Below are positions 17,504 to 26,584 of a stretch of DNA of 64,000 nucleotides, piece by piece (the first letter of the stretch is position 1; every line of letters begins with the position of its first letter). The stretch is from Advenella sp. S44 (GTDB lineage Bacteria > Pseudomonadota > Gammaproteobacteria > Burkholderiales > Burkholderiaceae_B), in assembly GCF_002810445.1 (NCBI RefSeq), contig NZ_NEXS01000003.1, forward strand, positions 1,364,001 to 1,428,000, in the 5' to 3' direction. The notes under the pieces were generated by a model that worked only from the letters and a program-made list of their open reading frames with translations, was not told where the DNA came from and made no database searches. A program made the position numbers and the translations under genes.

Positions 17504-18703
17504 TTACAGTACGTTTGCGATTGCCTTGACCACGCTATCGATATTGCGGTTATTGAGCGCGGCCACGCATATGCGGCCACTGTTCACAGCATAGATGCCG
17601 TGCTCAACGCGCAGGCGTTCCACCTGCTCTTTGGTCAGACCTGAATACGAGAACATACCGCGCTGGGACATAATAAAACTGAAATCCTGCTTGACGCCAG
17701 CGGCATTCAACTTGTCTGTGAGCTGCTTACGCATATCACGGATACGTTCACGCATTTGCGCCAATTCGGTTTCCCACAGGTCGAACAGTTCGGGCGTATT
17801 GAGAATCTGCGCTACTACCATGCCGCCGTGCGTGGGCGGATTCGAATAGTTGGTGCGGATAACGCGTTTGATCTGGCTGAGCACCCGCGTGGCCTCGTCC
17901 GGGCTGGTGGTGACAACAGTCAGGGCGCCAACACGTTCGCCATACAGTGAAAAAGATTTGGAGAACGACGAACTGATGAACATGGACATGCCAAGATCTG
18001 CGAACAGGCGCACTACTGCGGCGTCTTCCTGCAAGCCATCGCCAAAGCCCTGGTAGGCGATGTCCAGGAACGGAACCAGATTGCGTTCTTTGACCAGTGC
18101 CGCGATCTTTTGCCATTGTTCCGTGGTGGGATCGACACCGGTAGGGTTGTGGCAGCAGGCATGCAGCACAATGATGGAGCCGGCCGGCATGGCCTTGACC
18201 GCTGCGGCAAAGCCGTCAAAATCCAGGCCATGGCTGGCAGCATCGTAATAGCTATAGGTTTGTACGTTGAACCCGGCGCGCTCGAACAGCGCGCGGTGAT
18301 TTTCCCAGCTTGGATCGCTGATATAAACCGTTGCATCCGGTTGCAGCGTCTTGAGAAAATCGGCGCCGATTTTCAGCGCGCCTGTGCCGCCCAATGCCTG
18401 GAAGGTGAGGGCGCGTCCTTCGGTCAGCACGGCTGAGTCTTTGCCAAATAGCAGCTCCTGCGCTCCTTTATTGTAATTGCCGATGCCTTCAATGGGCAGG
18501 TAGCCTCGGGCCGCATGCGCCTGAACGCGCTGTTTCTCGGCTTCCTGAACTGCCTTGAGCAGAGGAATTTTGCCATTATCATCGTAATACACCCCTACAC
18601 CCAGGTTTACCTTGGTATCGCGGGTATCAGCGTTGTATTGTTCGTTCAGACCCAGGATCGGATCACGGGGGGCGAGCTCGACGGCATTGAAAAGAGTGGT
18701 CAT
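17504..18703 (-). CDS. tyrB: Aromatic amino acid aminotransferase
   Basis: This 399-residue PLP enzyme is an aspartate/aromatic aminotransferase of the TyrB/AspC subfamily Ia. It has the family motif NLGVGVYYDDNGKIPLL, the substrate-site segment HACCHNPTGVDPT, the PLP lysine K249 within SSSFSKSFSLYGERVG, and the C-terminal arginine in GRICVAALN. It transfers amino groups between tyrosine or phenylalanine (and often aspartate) and 2-oxoglutarate. TyrB is preferred over AspC by general resemblance; substrate breadth cannot be read from sequence. It lies between lexA and the divergent uvrB, with no functional link to SOS. Confidence 0.9.
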   Translation of the reverse strand: MTTLFNAVELAPRDPILGLNEQYNADTRDTKVNLGVGVYYDDNGKIPLLKAVQEAEKQRVQAHAARGYLPIEGIGNYNKGAQELLFGKDSAVLTEGRALTFQALGGTGALKIGADFLKTLQPDATVYISDPSWENHRALFERAGFNVQTYSYYDAASHGLDFDGFAAAVKAMPAGSIIVLHACCHNPTGVDPTTEQWQKIAALVKERNLVPFLDIAYQGFGDGLQEDAAVVRLFADLGMSMFISSSFSKSFSLYGERVGALTVVTTSPDEATRVLSQIKRVIRTNYSNPPTHGGMVVAQILNTPELFDLWETELAQMRERIRDMRKQLTDKLNAAGVKQDFSFIMSQRGMFSYSGLTKEQVERLRVEHGIYAVNSGRICVAALNNRNIDSVVKAIANVL

Positions 18704-18805
18704 CGTTTATTAAGGAAGGTAAGGTTGCAGGAAAGGTCAATTAAAGTGGATAATGAATGATTGTACGCCTAAATCAGTGCCAATTTAACCCTGGATGCAC
18801 AATCT

Positions 18806-20827
18806 ATGAGCAAAGCCGGATTTCTCGAATTTGCCGACAGCCCCTTTCAGTTATATCAGCCGTATCCGCCGGCCGGCGATCAGCCAGCCGCCATCGAAGC
18901 CCTGACGCAGGGGGTCGATGATGGCCTCATGTACCAGACACTGCTCGGCGTTACCGGCTCAGGCAAAACCTTCACCATGGCCAATGTCATAGCCCGTCTC
19001 GGGCGACCAGCGCTGGTGCTGGCCCCGAACAAGACCCTGGCGGCCCAGCTGTATTCGGAGTTCAGGGAGTTTTTCCCGCGCAATGCGGTTGAGTATTTTG
19101 TGTCTTACTACGACTACTATCAGCCCGAAGCGTATGTGCCCACGCGCGATCTGTTCATTGAAAAGGATTCATCCATCAACGAACACATCGAACAGATGCG
19201 TCTGTCGGCAACCAAGAGTCTGCTGGAGCGGCGCGACACGATTATCGTGGGCACGGTGTCCTGCATTTACGGTATTGGTAACCCGGGCGATTATCATGCC
19301 ATGGTGCTGGTTTTGCGCACGGGCGATCGCACACCACGCCAGGAAATCCTGGCGCGTCTGGTCTCCATGCAATACGAACGCAATGATATTGACTTTACCC
19401 GGGGCACCTTCCGCGTACGCGGCGAGGTCATCGACATCTTCCCGGCCGAAAGCGCCGAGCTGGCGGTACGGCTGAGTCTGTTTGATGACGAGCTCGAAAG
19501 CATCGACCTGTTTGATCCCCTGACCGGCAAAATTCGCCAGCGCGTTCCCAGGTTTACGGTTTACCCAAGTTCGCATTATGTGACCCCGCGCGACACCGTA
19601 TTGCGTGCGATTGAGACTATCAAGGAAGAGCTGCGCGATCGCACCAAATTCTTTGTGGACAATAACCAGTTGGTCGAGGCGCAGCGGATCGAACAGCGCA
19701 CAAGGTTCGACATCGAGATGCTGCAGGAGCTGGGTTTTTGCAAGGGGATTGAAAACTACTCCCGCCATTTGTCCGGCGCCGCGCCCGGCGATCCACCGCC
19801 CACGCTGATCGATTATCTGCCACAGGACGCGCTCATGTTCTTTGACGAGAGTCACTGGATGATGGGGCAGTTACGCGCCATGTATCGCGGGGATCGTTCG
19901 CGCAAGGAGACTCTGGTGCAGTTTGGTTTTCGCCTGCCTTCGGCAATGGATAACCGGCCGCTGAAGATGGAAGAGTTCGAGCAACGCGTGCGGCAGAGCG
20001 TCTTTGTATCGGCCACGCCCTCTGATTATGAGAACGAGCATTCCGACAACGTGGTGCGGCAAGTGGTGCGTCCGACAGGCCTGGTCGATCCCATGGTCGA
20101 GGTGCGCCCTGCGCTCACGCAGGTGGACGATCTGCTGGGTGAGGCCAAATTGCGTATTGCGGTGGGCGAGCGGGTGCTTGTGACTACGCTGACCAAGCGC
20201 ATGGCAGAGGATCTGACTGATTATCTGACCGAAAGCGGCATGAAGGTGCGTTACCTGCATTCGGACATCGATACGGTAGAACGGGTCGAGATCATTCGTG
20301 ATCTGCGCCTGGGGCATTTCGATATTCTGGTCGGTATCAACCTGTTACGAGAGGGATTGGATATTCCCGAGGTGTCGCTGGTGGCCATTCTGGACGCAGA
20401 TAAAGAAGGCTTTTTGCGTTCCGAGCGCAGCCTGATCCAGACCATTGGCCGTGCGGCAAGGAACCTTAACGGCAGAGCCATCCTGTACGCCGATCGCATT
20501 ACCGATTCCATGCGGCGCGCCATGGAAGAAACGGAAAAACGCAGAAACTTGCAGATTGCATTCAATACCGAACACGGCATTGTCCCGCAAGGCGTGCACA
20601 AGTCGGTGCGCGAAATGATTGATGGGGTAATTCAGGATGCGCCGGAAGCGCAGACTGCAGAAGATATCCGCCTTGAGTCATTGCTGGTTGATGAAAAGGC
20701 GCTGGCCAAAGAGATCCGTCGGCTGGAAAAACAGATGCAGGATCACGCTCGCAATTTGGAGTTCGAGCAGGCTGCAGCTGCCAGGGATCAGCTAACCCGT
20801 CTTAAGGAAATGGTCCTGCTGCGCTAG
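18806..20827 (+). CDS. uvrB: UvrB, excinuclease ABC subunit B
   Basis: This 673-residue helicase-like subunit handles damage verification in nucleotide excision repair. It shows Walker [11 protein letters not shown], the beta-hairpin [12 protein letters not shown], motif DESH, the C-terminal helicase motifs ([29 protein letters not shown]), and a UVR domain at the end (residues about 635-670) that contacts UvrC. The length matches the family. The ATG at 18806 gives the expected N-terminus. No CTG-N10-CAG box is visible in its 100-bp promoter region, so SOS control is not evident. Confidence 0.97.
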   Translation: MSKAGFLEFADSPFQLYQPYPPAGDQPAAIEALTQGVDDGLMYQTLLGVTGSGKTFTMANVIARLGRPALVLAPNKTLAAQLYSEFREFFPRNAVEYFVSYYDYYQPEAYVPTRDLFIEKDSSINEHIEQMRLSATKSLLERRDTIIVGTVSCIYGIGNPGDYHAMVLVLRTGDRTPRQEILARLVSMQYERNDIDFTRGTFRVRGEVIDIFPAESAELAVRLSLFDDELESIDLFDPLTGKIRQRVPRFTVYPSSHYVTPRDTVLRAIETIKEELRDRTKFFVDNNQLVEAQRIEQRTRFDIEMLQELGFCKGIENYSRHLSGAAPGDPPPTLIDYLPQDALMFFDESHWMMGQLRAMYRGDRSRKETLVQFGFRLPSAMDNRPLKMEEFEQRVRQSVFVSATPSDYENEHSDNVVRQVVRPTGLVDPMVEVRPALTQVDDLLGEAKLRIAVGERVLVTTLTKRMAEDLTDYLTESGMKVRYLHSDIDTVERVEIIRDLRLGHFDILVGINLLREGLDIPEVSLVAILDADKEGFLRSERSLIQTIGRAARNLNGRAILYADRITDSMRRAMEETEKRRNLQIAFNTEHGIVPQGVHKSVREMIDGVIQDAPEAQTAEDIRLESLLVDEKALAKEIRRLEKQMQDHARNLEFEQAAAARDQLTRLKEMVLLR

Positions 20828-20967
20828 TACGGGCAAATGAAAGCATGTCGGTGCCCATATTTCACACAAGTATTGAATAATTTATTCAGGTGAGTCTGAC
20901 GGCTTAAGCTGTCTATAAATCAGGTTATGATACAGTCCGTTTTTCAACAAGTTCGATATGACAAAAA

Positions 20968-21477
20968 ATGCGTGTGAACTCTTTCAGTAAACAATTCATT
21001 GCGCTCATTGCCATTGTGACGGTGCTGAGTGTCATTATTGTCGGATATATCGAGCAGCAGGTCGTGGAAACCGTTGAGCAGCCGGTTCCCGCCAAGCAGG
21101 CTGCAGAAGAAAAACACAACGAAGCGCTGATCAATTCGCTGACCAATATGACGCAGAGCGTTCGCTTTCCATTGAACGAGAATGCAATCATGTACACCGG
21201 ATATATTTTGGGTGCCGGGTATTCGTCTTATCAGTTTCGGGCGTTCAAAGACCAGAAACTGAAAGTCAATTTGAAAGGGGATGCGTCCATCGATCTGGCG
21301 CTATTTGGCCAGGAAGCTTATTCGCTGCAGCGAGATGTTGAATATATTATTCCCTCGGAAGGACTGTACGAGTTAAGGGTTCTGTTCAAGACTGATATGG
21401 AAACGCGCCAGGAACAGGCCGCGATCGCCCATAAGGCAACACCCGTTCCTTATACCATTACGATTAATCTGCATTGA
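20968..21477 (+). CDS. Unknown membrane-anchored periplasmic protein
   Basis: This 169-residue protein has one N-terminal transmembrane helix (residues about 9-27) followed by a short acidic/Gln-rich linker. A probable beta-sandwich domain (residues about 60-169) contains GYSSYQFRAFKDQKLKVNLKG and ends YTITINLH. The alternating pattern and position of GYxxxxFRAxxxQKL resemble small secreted beta-sandwich proteins such as PliG-type lysozyme inhibitors or PPC domains. This is only a structural impression; I do not recognise the family. The gene is monocistronic and followed by a good intrinsic terminator. It lies between uvrB and rdgC. Confidence 0.65.
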   Translation: MRVNSFSKQFIALIAIVTVLSVIIVGYIEQQVVETVEQPVPAKQAAEEKHNEALINSLTNMTQSVRFPLNENAIMYTGYILGAGYSSYQFRAFKDQKLKVNLKGDASIDLALFGQEAYSLQRDVEYIIPSEGLYELRVLFKTDMETRQEQAAIAHKATPVPYTITINLH

Positions 21478-21604
21478 TCCGTTCAAACGGCCGCTGTAGT
21501 AACCGCGCTCGTACCAGCGCAGTGGCGCTTTGGGGAAAGGGTAGTACGATGGCAGTGGACGGCGCAAGCTGATATCGCGATTGTCGCCATCTAAATGCAA
21601 AAAC

Positions 21605-21627
21605 AGGGGCTCTTGCCCCTTTTCTTA
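21605..21627 (+). terminator. Intrinsic terminator
   Basis: Stem AGGGGC/GCCCCT (21605-21610 with 21615-21620), loop TCTT, followed by TTTTCTT. It ends the transcript of the unknown protein gene and lies just past the convergent rdgC stop. Confidence 0.8.
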
Positions 21628-21646
21628 TGTCTGTTTGCTGCGAATA

Positions 21647-22552
21647 CTACTTGGCAGTCTCTTTCTCGCCACCCAATGCCTCGACCAGTGCACCCAGCAA
21701 TCCCGCCAGCTCGGCCGTCATCAGGGTCATGTCCGCATCGAAGCGTTCTTCGTCATCCATGGCGGACAAGTCCTGGTTCTCTTTAAGGATATCCAGTGGC
21801 GCGATACGTTTGATGATTAAGTTGTCGCTCAATACAAATGAAATGCGGTCCGACCAGGTAAGCGCCAGCTTCGTGCATTGCTTGCCCGATTGGATATGCT
21901 TTTGTACGTCTTCCTTTTCGGGACTCTGGCGAACGTAACGAATGGTCGCCTTGTTCTCGGATGACGACTGCAGCTCGGTATCCTGATCGATTGAAAACAT
22001 CGCCGGCGCCTCGTCGGCCAGCAACCATTCAGTCATGGCTGCAGAAGGCGATTGTTCGGTATACAGGCTTTTAAGCGGCAACGGGTCTATGACTTTGGCC
22101 AGTGCGCCGATCACTTCGTCTGCCTTGGTGGCAGAAGCGGCATCAATCACCAGCCAATGGTTCACCGGATCAATCCACACCCGCGTATCGCGAAATATAC
22201 TGAATGCCTTGGGCAGCAGCGTATCGGTAACCTGCTCCTTGATTTCACGCATTTGCTTGCGGCCAGGCTTGTATCCTTGCTGCTCTTCAATTTCCTGTGC
22301 GCGGGCACGAGTAAATTGGTTAATAACAGTGGCGGGCAGCAGTTTTTTTTCAGTGCGCAGAGACAGCAGGTACTGGCCGCCAAGGGCGTGAGCAAGGAAA
22401 CCGTTTTCCCGGGCAGGCACCCAGCCCATGCTATTCATATCCGATTTGTTGCCAGGAACGAAAGCGGCTTTTGCCAGCTTGTCTTCAAGCTCGTCCTGCG
22501 TGGGTTTCCAGTCGGCAGACAGCCGGTAAACGCTCAGATTCTTAAACCACAT
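21647..22552 (-). CDS. rdgC: RdgC, recombination-associated DNA-binding protein
   Basis: This 301-residue protein begins [11 protein letters not shown], the hallmark start of RdgC. It carries further conserved parts: [48 protein letters not shown] and [17 protein letters not shown]. RdgC forms a ring around double-stranded DNA and can restrain RecA filament formation. The gene lies on the minus strand, back to back with recA some 830 bp away, so two RecA-related genes neighbour each other. The length equals that of E. coli RdgC (about 303). Confidence 0.95.
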   Translation of the reverse strand: MWFKNLSVYRLSADWKPTQDELEDKLAKAAFVPGNKSDMNSMGWVPARENGFLAHALGGQYLLSLRTEKKLLPATVINQFTRARAQEIEEQQGYKPGRKQMREIKEQVTDTLLPKAFSIFRDTRVWIDPVNHWLVIDAASATKADEVIGALAKVIDPLPLKSLYTEQSPSAAMTEWLLADEAPAMFSIDQDTELQSSSENKATIRYVRQSPEKEDVQKHIQSGKQCTKLALTWSDRISFVLSDNLIIKRIAPLDILKENQDLSAMDDEERFDADMTLMTAELAGLLGALVEALGGEKETAK

Positions 22553-22807
22553 ACTTTTACGCCAAAAGCATTAATTGTACCGGCTATCGTTAAGGCAAGT
22601 GGTCCGGTAGGCTGCTGGTTACCGTAAAACTTTGCGTCTTCGAGCCATGTCGCAAGCCGGCAGCCGGTCGTGGTCGGGCAGCGGGCACCTGGCCAGGCTG
22701 GTCGCGCCCGGCCGATCGTTTGGGCCACGGGGCGGGCAAAAGGAATCTATACATCCGCCTGGGTCTTTATGCCAGTCATTCAATATGTGAACGCGTTGGT
22801 AAAAACC

Positions 22808-22832
22808 AAAAAAAACCTGCCCGGAGGCAGGT
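22808..22832 (-). terminator. Intrinsic terminator of the candidate small RNA
   Basis: A perfect 7-bp stem (22815-22821 with 22826-22832) has a 4-nt loop. On the minus strand it is followed by eight consecutive T (A at 22808-22815 on plus). No annotated minus-strand gene ends upstream of it. Confidence 0.82.
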
Positions 22833-23000
22833 CAATACGGGTTTCAGCGCTGCAAAAAACTTTCGGGGTGCAGCACTGACAATGCTGACGAAACATCAAA
22901 AGGGGATTGAAGCTTGTCGATTCGTCACCATTAGTATTGGAATATAGAGCCTGGGCTCTGACAATGTCCTGAATCGTGTTGGTAAAGAACACACAACAGG
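22808..23000 (-). ncRNA. Candidate structured small RNA divergent from recA
   Basis: Read on the minus strand, the region shows successive hairpins: AGAGC/GCTCT (22946-22959), GACGAA/TTCGTC (22887-22892 with 22921-22926) and CAGCA/TGCTG (22871-22887). It ends in a canonical intrinsic terminator (22808-22832). No convincing reading frame explains it: the one available begins with GTG, lacks a ribosome site and runs through the terminator. The 5' end is a guess; it should lie just left of the SOS box at 23028-23043. Transcript and function are inferred. Confidence 0.45.
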
Positions 23001-23027
23001 ATAAAAAAAGCAGAAAATGTGAATTTA

Positions 23028-23043
23028 CTGGCTAAATATACAG
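23028..23043. promoter_or_regulatory. LexA (SOS) box at the recA promoter
   Basis: CTG-N10-CAG (CTGGCTAAATATACAG) with the flanks TA..TA matches the SOS consensus. A TATAAT directly follows at 23044-23049 and is probably the recA -10 element. The box is symmetrical, so it could also repress a divergent minus-strand promoter. Confidence 0.85.
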
Positions 23044-23261
23044 TATAATTTAATGCGATAATACTTGTTTATCACAATGTATAGGATAACTATGAATAGG
23101 CCACTATGAATACGATATCCGGACAAATCGCTGTAACGCCGTGTTTTGCATTGTAGCGGCTCGCTGTTGCCTGGTGCCAGCGCCTGCGACCATCAGGTGG
23201 AACGCAAACCCTGAGCGTTGTGTGCCTGGCGCAGTTTATTGATGTGACCGGTAGCGGGGCG

Positions 23262-23291
23262 ATTTTACGTCAGGCCAGGCCTGCGTAAAAT
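23262..23291 (+). other. Strong hairpin in the recA leader
   Basis: ATTTTACG-T-CAGG pairs with CCTG-CGTAAAAT around a CCAGG loop. It lies 90 nt upstream of the recA start inside the long leader. Its role, if any, is unknown. Confidence 0.5.
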
Positions 23292-23380
23292 TGCAGTTAC
23301 GGTATTCACGTCTTTCTTCGAAAGCAGTTTGTCTATATATTGCGATATCAGGTTTCTCTATTCAGTCACAAGGACCCTCC

Positions 23381-24460
23381 ATGGACGACAAGCAATCCAA
23401 AGCAGCCCGCGCCGACCGCGCCAAGGCACTCACCGCAGCACTCTCTCAAATTGAAAAGCAGTTCGGCAAAGGCTCCGTTATGCGCTACGGCGATAACGAA
23501 ATCTCCCACGATATCCAGGTCGTATCCACCGGCTCACTTGGGCTGGACATCGCGCTGGGCGTGGGCGGACTGCCTCGCGGTCGCGTCGTTGAGATCTACG
23601 GTCCGGAATCGTCCGGTAAAACAACGTTAACGCTGCAGGTCATTGCCGAAATGCAGAAAATCGGTGGCACCTGCGCGTTTATTGATGCCGAGCACGCGCT
23701 GGACGTGCAATATGCCTCCAAGCTGGGGGTTAGTCTGGAAGACCTGCTTATTTCCCAGCCGGATACCGGCGAACAGGCGTTGGAAATTACCGATGCGCTG
23801 GTGCGCTCCGGATCCGTCGACCTGATTGTTATTGACTCGGTTGCTGCTCTGGTGCCGCGCGCGGAAATCGAAGGGGACATGGGCGACAGCCTGCCGGGCT
23901 TGCAGGCCCGGCTCATGAGCCAGGCCCTGCGTAAACTTACGGCTTCCATCAAGCGTACTAACTGCATGGTCATTTTCATCAACCAGATTCGCATGAAAAT
24001 CGGCGTCATGTTCGGTAGTCCCGAAACCACGACTGGCGGCAACGCCCTCAAGTTCTATGCTTCTGTCCGTCTGGATATCCGACGTATCGGTTCCATCAAA
24101 AAAGGCGATGAAGTGGTCGGTAACGAAACCCGTGTCAAGGTGGTCAAGAACAAAGTATCGCCACCGTTCAAGCAGGCGGAGTTCGACATCATGTATGGTG
24201 CAGGTATCTCCCGCGAGGGCGAGATCATCGATCTGGGTGTGCAGGCAGGTGTCGTAGATAAGGCGGGTGCCTGGTATAGCTACAGCGGAACCCGCATTGG
24301 TCAGGGTAAGGACAATGTCCGTGAATACCTGAAAGAACACAGGGAAATGGCTGTGGAAATTGAAAACCGGGTACGTGAGAATATGGGCATTATTGCGCGC
24401 GCCCAGGAATTTAAGGCCGATCCTGAGGATGCTGCTCAGGCTACGGAAGCCGATGAGTGA
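23381..24460 (+). CDS. recA: RecA recombinase
   Basis: This 359-residue ATPase forms the strand-exchange filament and promotes LexA self-cleavage. Walker A GPESSGKT covers residues 74-81. Also visible are the conserved IDAEHALD and the L1/L2 loops ([33 protein letters not shown]). The C-terminus is acidic as usual. I chose ATG 23381, with AAGGACC upstream, over an upstream TTG at 23291 that would add 30 foreign residues. The SOS box lies about 340 bp upstream, giving an unusually long leader. It overlaps recX by 8 nt. Confidence 0.98.
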   Translation: MDDKQSKAARADRAKALTAALSQIEKQFGKGSVMRYGDNEISHDIQVVSTGSLGLDIALGVGGLPRGRVVEIYGPESSGKTTLTLQVIAEMQKIGGTCAFIDAEHALDVQYASKLGVSLEDLLISQPDTGEQALEITDALVRSGSVDLIVIDSVAALVPRAEIEGDMGDSLPGLQARLMSQALRKLTASIKRTNCMVIFINQIRMKIGVMFGSPETTTGGNALKFYASVRLDIRRIGSIKKGDEVVGNETRVKVVKNKVSPPFKQAEFDIMYGAGISREGEIIDLGVQAGVVDKAGAWYSYSGTRIGQGKDNVREYLKEHREMAVEIENRVRENMGIIARAQEFKADPEDAAQATEADE

Positions 24461-24992
24461 TTTTTCCCAAGAGCAGGGCAGGCGTGGCCCAGGCCGCAGT
24501 CTGCTTGCTCGTGGCATTTCGTATCTATCCAGGCGCGAGCATTCGGAATACGAACTTAGAAAAAAGCTTGCCCCCTACGCGGAAAGTTCCGATGAGCTTG
24601 ACGCAGTCATGTTTCGCCTGAAAAAGGAAAACTGGCAGTCGGACAGTCGTTTTCTGCAGGCCACCGCAAACGTCACCGCGCAAAAATGGGGGACGGCTCG
24701 TATCGCCGCCAAATTGCGGCAACATCAGCTTTGCGATGAACAAGTCAATGCCACGCTTCAAAGTCTGCAAGGCTCAGAACAGGAGCGTGCCAAAGCCGTG
24801 TGGGAAAAAAAATTCAAGGGGCAGGGATATACCACGCCCCAGGAATATGCCAAACAAGCCCGTTTTTTGTTAGGCCGGGGGTTTTCGCCCGATATCGTCA
24901 GGAAGGTCATTCGGTCTGCATCAGACGGTTTTGCGTCAGATGATTCTGCATCAGACGGTTTTGCATCCGACAATTCCCCATATGACGGTTAA
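24453..24992 (+). CDS. recX: RecX, RecA-modulating protein
   Basis: This 179-residue regulator binds the RecA filament and limits its activity. It is built of three-helix repeats; conserved pieces include [32 protein letters not shown] and [25 protein letters not shown]. The ATG overlaps the recA stop (ATGAGTGA), so the genes are coupled. The last 25 residues are an unusual Ser/Asp/Gly-rich tail made by a 30-bp tandem duplication in the DNA; they fall outside the conserved family and may be dispensable. Confidence 0.92.
   Translation: MSDFSQEQGRRGPGRSLLARGISYLSRREHSEYELRKKLAPYAESSDELDAVMFRLKKENWQSDSRFLQATANVTAQKWGTARIAAKLRQHQLCDEQVNATLQSLQGSEQERAKAVWEKKFKGQGYTTPQEYAKQARFLLGRGFSPDIVRKVIRSASDGFASDDSASDGFASDNSPYDG
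24915..24974 (+). repeat. 30-bp tandem duplication in the recX tail
   Basis: The two 30-bp units (24915-24944 and 24945-24974) are near-identical and begin TCTGCATCAGACGG. They encode repeats of SASDGFASD and extend recX past its conserved end. Partial echoes (GACGGTTAAATGACGGTTAA) follow the stop codon. Confidence 0.8.
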
Positions 24993-25002
24993 ATGACGGT
25001 TA

Positions 25003-25133
25003 ACTCAGGCAATTGACCCGCCGAGATTAACGTGGGCAATTTGTGGGGAATTCTTCGGGCTATTTATTCGGATCCTTCACTCGGGCAAGTGACCCGGGCG
25101 AGCGACTCAGCCAAGTGACTCGGTCAACTGGCC
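25003..25133. repeat. Interspersed 18-bp repeats after recX
   Basis: Three copies of ACTCRGSCAAKTGACYCG lie at 25003-25020, 25079-25096 and 25105-25122, with a partial fourth at 25118-25133. They fall between the convergent recX and cfa genes. No gene or clear terminator is seen in this 269-bp gap. Confidence 0.7.
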
Positions 25134-25261
25134 TAACCAAGCAACTTGCGTAAGTTATTCAAGAAGCCCCGAATATAGCGGCCTGTTAGTGCCTGCATTC
25201 ATCCGGGGTTGCTTGCTCTCTTTCAATTTTGCTTCGCGCCAATCGGGTCTGGCCCTTTTTT

Positions 25262-26395
25262 TTATAGTTTGGGCCGTCGATATCCACCGGGAACGCCGTT
25301 GGGGGAGAGCACAAACTGCCATAGCTGGTTGTCCCGCGCCCGAAAGGAACCTGCGCAAATCAATAAGTAGTACCGCCACATGCGATAGAAACGTTCAGAG
25401 TATTGTGGCGCATGTTTTTCCCAGTGTCGTTCAAAATTGGCGTGCCAGGCCATCAGGGTTTTATCGTAATCAGCGCCGAAGTTATGCAGGTCTTCAATCA
25501 GGAACAGGCCTTCTGTATGATCGGCGACCTGACCAATGACCGGGATTTCACCATTCCGGAAAATATACTTGTGTATCCATGGATCTGGATCGTGGTCACG
25601 AATCCGTCCGCCAATGGAATGCATCAAAAATAGTCCGTCATCCTTCAGATTCTTGCGCGCCGCTTCAAAATAGGTGCGGTAATTTTTGCGGCCTACGTGT
25701 TCAAACATGCCCAGGCTGACAATGCGATCATATTGCCCGGTCAGGTCACGGTAGTCCTGGAGCTCAAACTTGACCGGCAGTCCTTCGCACATTTTCTGTC
25801 CATATTCGGCCTGTTCCTTGGAAATAGTTATTCCAGTACATTGAACACCGTATCGCTCTGCGGCAAAGCGCATAAAGCTTCCCCAGCCGCAACCAATATC
25901 CAGAACGGTCATTCCTGGTTTAAGTTCCAGTTTCTGGCACACCAGATCCAGCTTGGCTTCCTGTGCCTCGTCCAGGGTACTGGCGGCATCCCAGTAGCCG
26001 CAAGTATAGGTCATCCTGGAATCGAGCATGTCTCGGAAAAACTCGTTGCCTAAATCATAGTGCTTTTGACCGACTTCCCAGGCCTTGGACCTTGTCTGGT
26101 TGTTCACAAATCGAGCGCGCATGACATGCCAGAATGTAGAAGCGGTTTTGACTTTGTCGTCGATACGGTGTGTTAGCAAGCGCGTGATCATTTCGTCGAT
26201 CTGGTCGCACTCCCACTGGCCGTCCATGTAACTTTCACCAAGGCCCAGGCTTGCCTGGGCCAGAATGCGGTCTGCTGCTCGGTTATCCGTGAGACGCAGG
26301 TCCCACGGTGCATCTCCGTTGATCGTTACCCCTGCCATTGCAGCAAGTTTGCTCAGATGATCCACGGATGCTGAATGTTGACTACCCACGGCCAT
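25262..26395 (-). CDS. cfa: Cyclopropane-fatty-acyl-phospholipid synthase
   Basis: This 377-residue SAM-dependent enzyme methylenates the double bonds of membrane phospholipid acyl chains. The N-terminal domain has ILAQASLGLGESYMDGQWEC. The catalytic part shows KHYDLGNEFFRDMLDSRMTYTCGYW, the SAM motif LDIGCGWGSF, the family signature ITISKEQAEY and FEHVGRKNYRTYF. The length is close to E. coli Cfa (382). The gene is monocistronic with an AT-rich upstream region. Membrane adaptation under stress or stationary phase is the usual role. Confidence 0.94.
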   Translation of the reverse strand: MAVGSQHSASVDHLSKLAAMAGVTINGDAPWDLRLTDNRAADRILAQASLGLGESYMDGQWECDQIDEMITRLLTHRIDDKVKTASTFWHVMRARFVNNQTRSKAWEVGQKHYDLGNEFFRDMLDSRMTYTCGYWDAASTLDEAQEAKLDLVCQKLELKPGMTVLDIGCGWGSFMRFAAERYGVQCTGITISKEQAEYGQKMCEGLPVKFELQDYRDLTGQYDRIVSLGMFEHVGRKNYRTYFEAARKNLKDDGLFLMHSIGGRIRDHDPDPWIHKYIFRNGEIPVIGQVADHTEGLFLIEDLHNFGADYDKTLMAWHANFERHWEKHAPQYSERFYRMWRYYLLICAGSFRARDNQLWQFVLSPNGVPGGYRRPKL

Positions 26396-26584
26396 TTCCC
26401 TCTGCTCCTGTCTTTTCGAGAATCACACAGAAATAATTACGACACGCTACAACATAGAAAAAATTGATGTTCTTGCGATTAGCAATATTTTTTCCCTAAA
26501 GGAAATATATATCCAGGGCTGCCCGGTTTGCAACCCACAAATCCATTAGCGTATGCATTTAACAACTATAGGCAATCTACCGGC

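Larger units (their letters stand above)
22553..23380. other. rdgC-recA intergenic region
   Basis: 828 bp without a supported protein gene. From left to right it holds a GC-rich stretch (22640-22740), a minus-strand candidate small RNA with terminator (about 22808-23000), the recA SOS box and promoter (23028-23049), and a roughly 330-nt recA leader with a strong hairpin at 23262-23291. Confidence 0.6.

Noticed and set aside
18704-18805. SOS box in front of uvrB
   Set aside because: No CTG-N10-CAG is found in the tyrB-uvrB gap; the nearest similar word ends in CTA.
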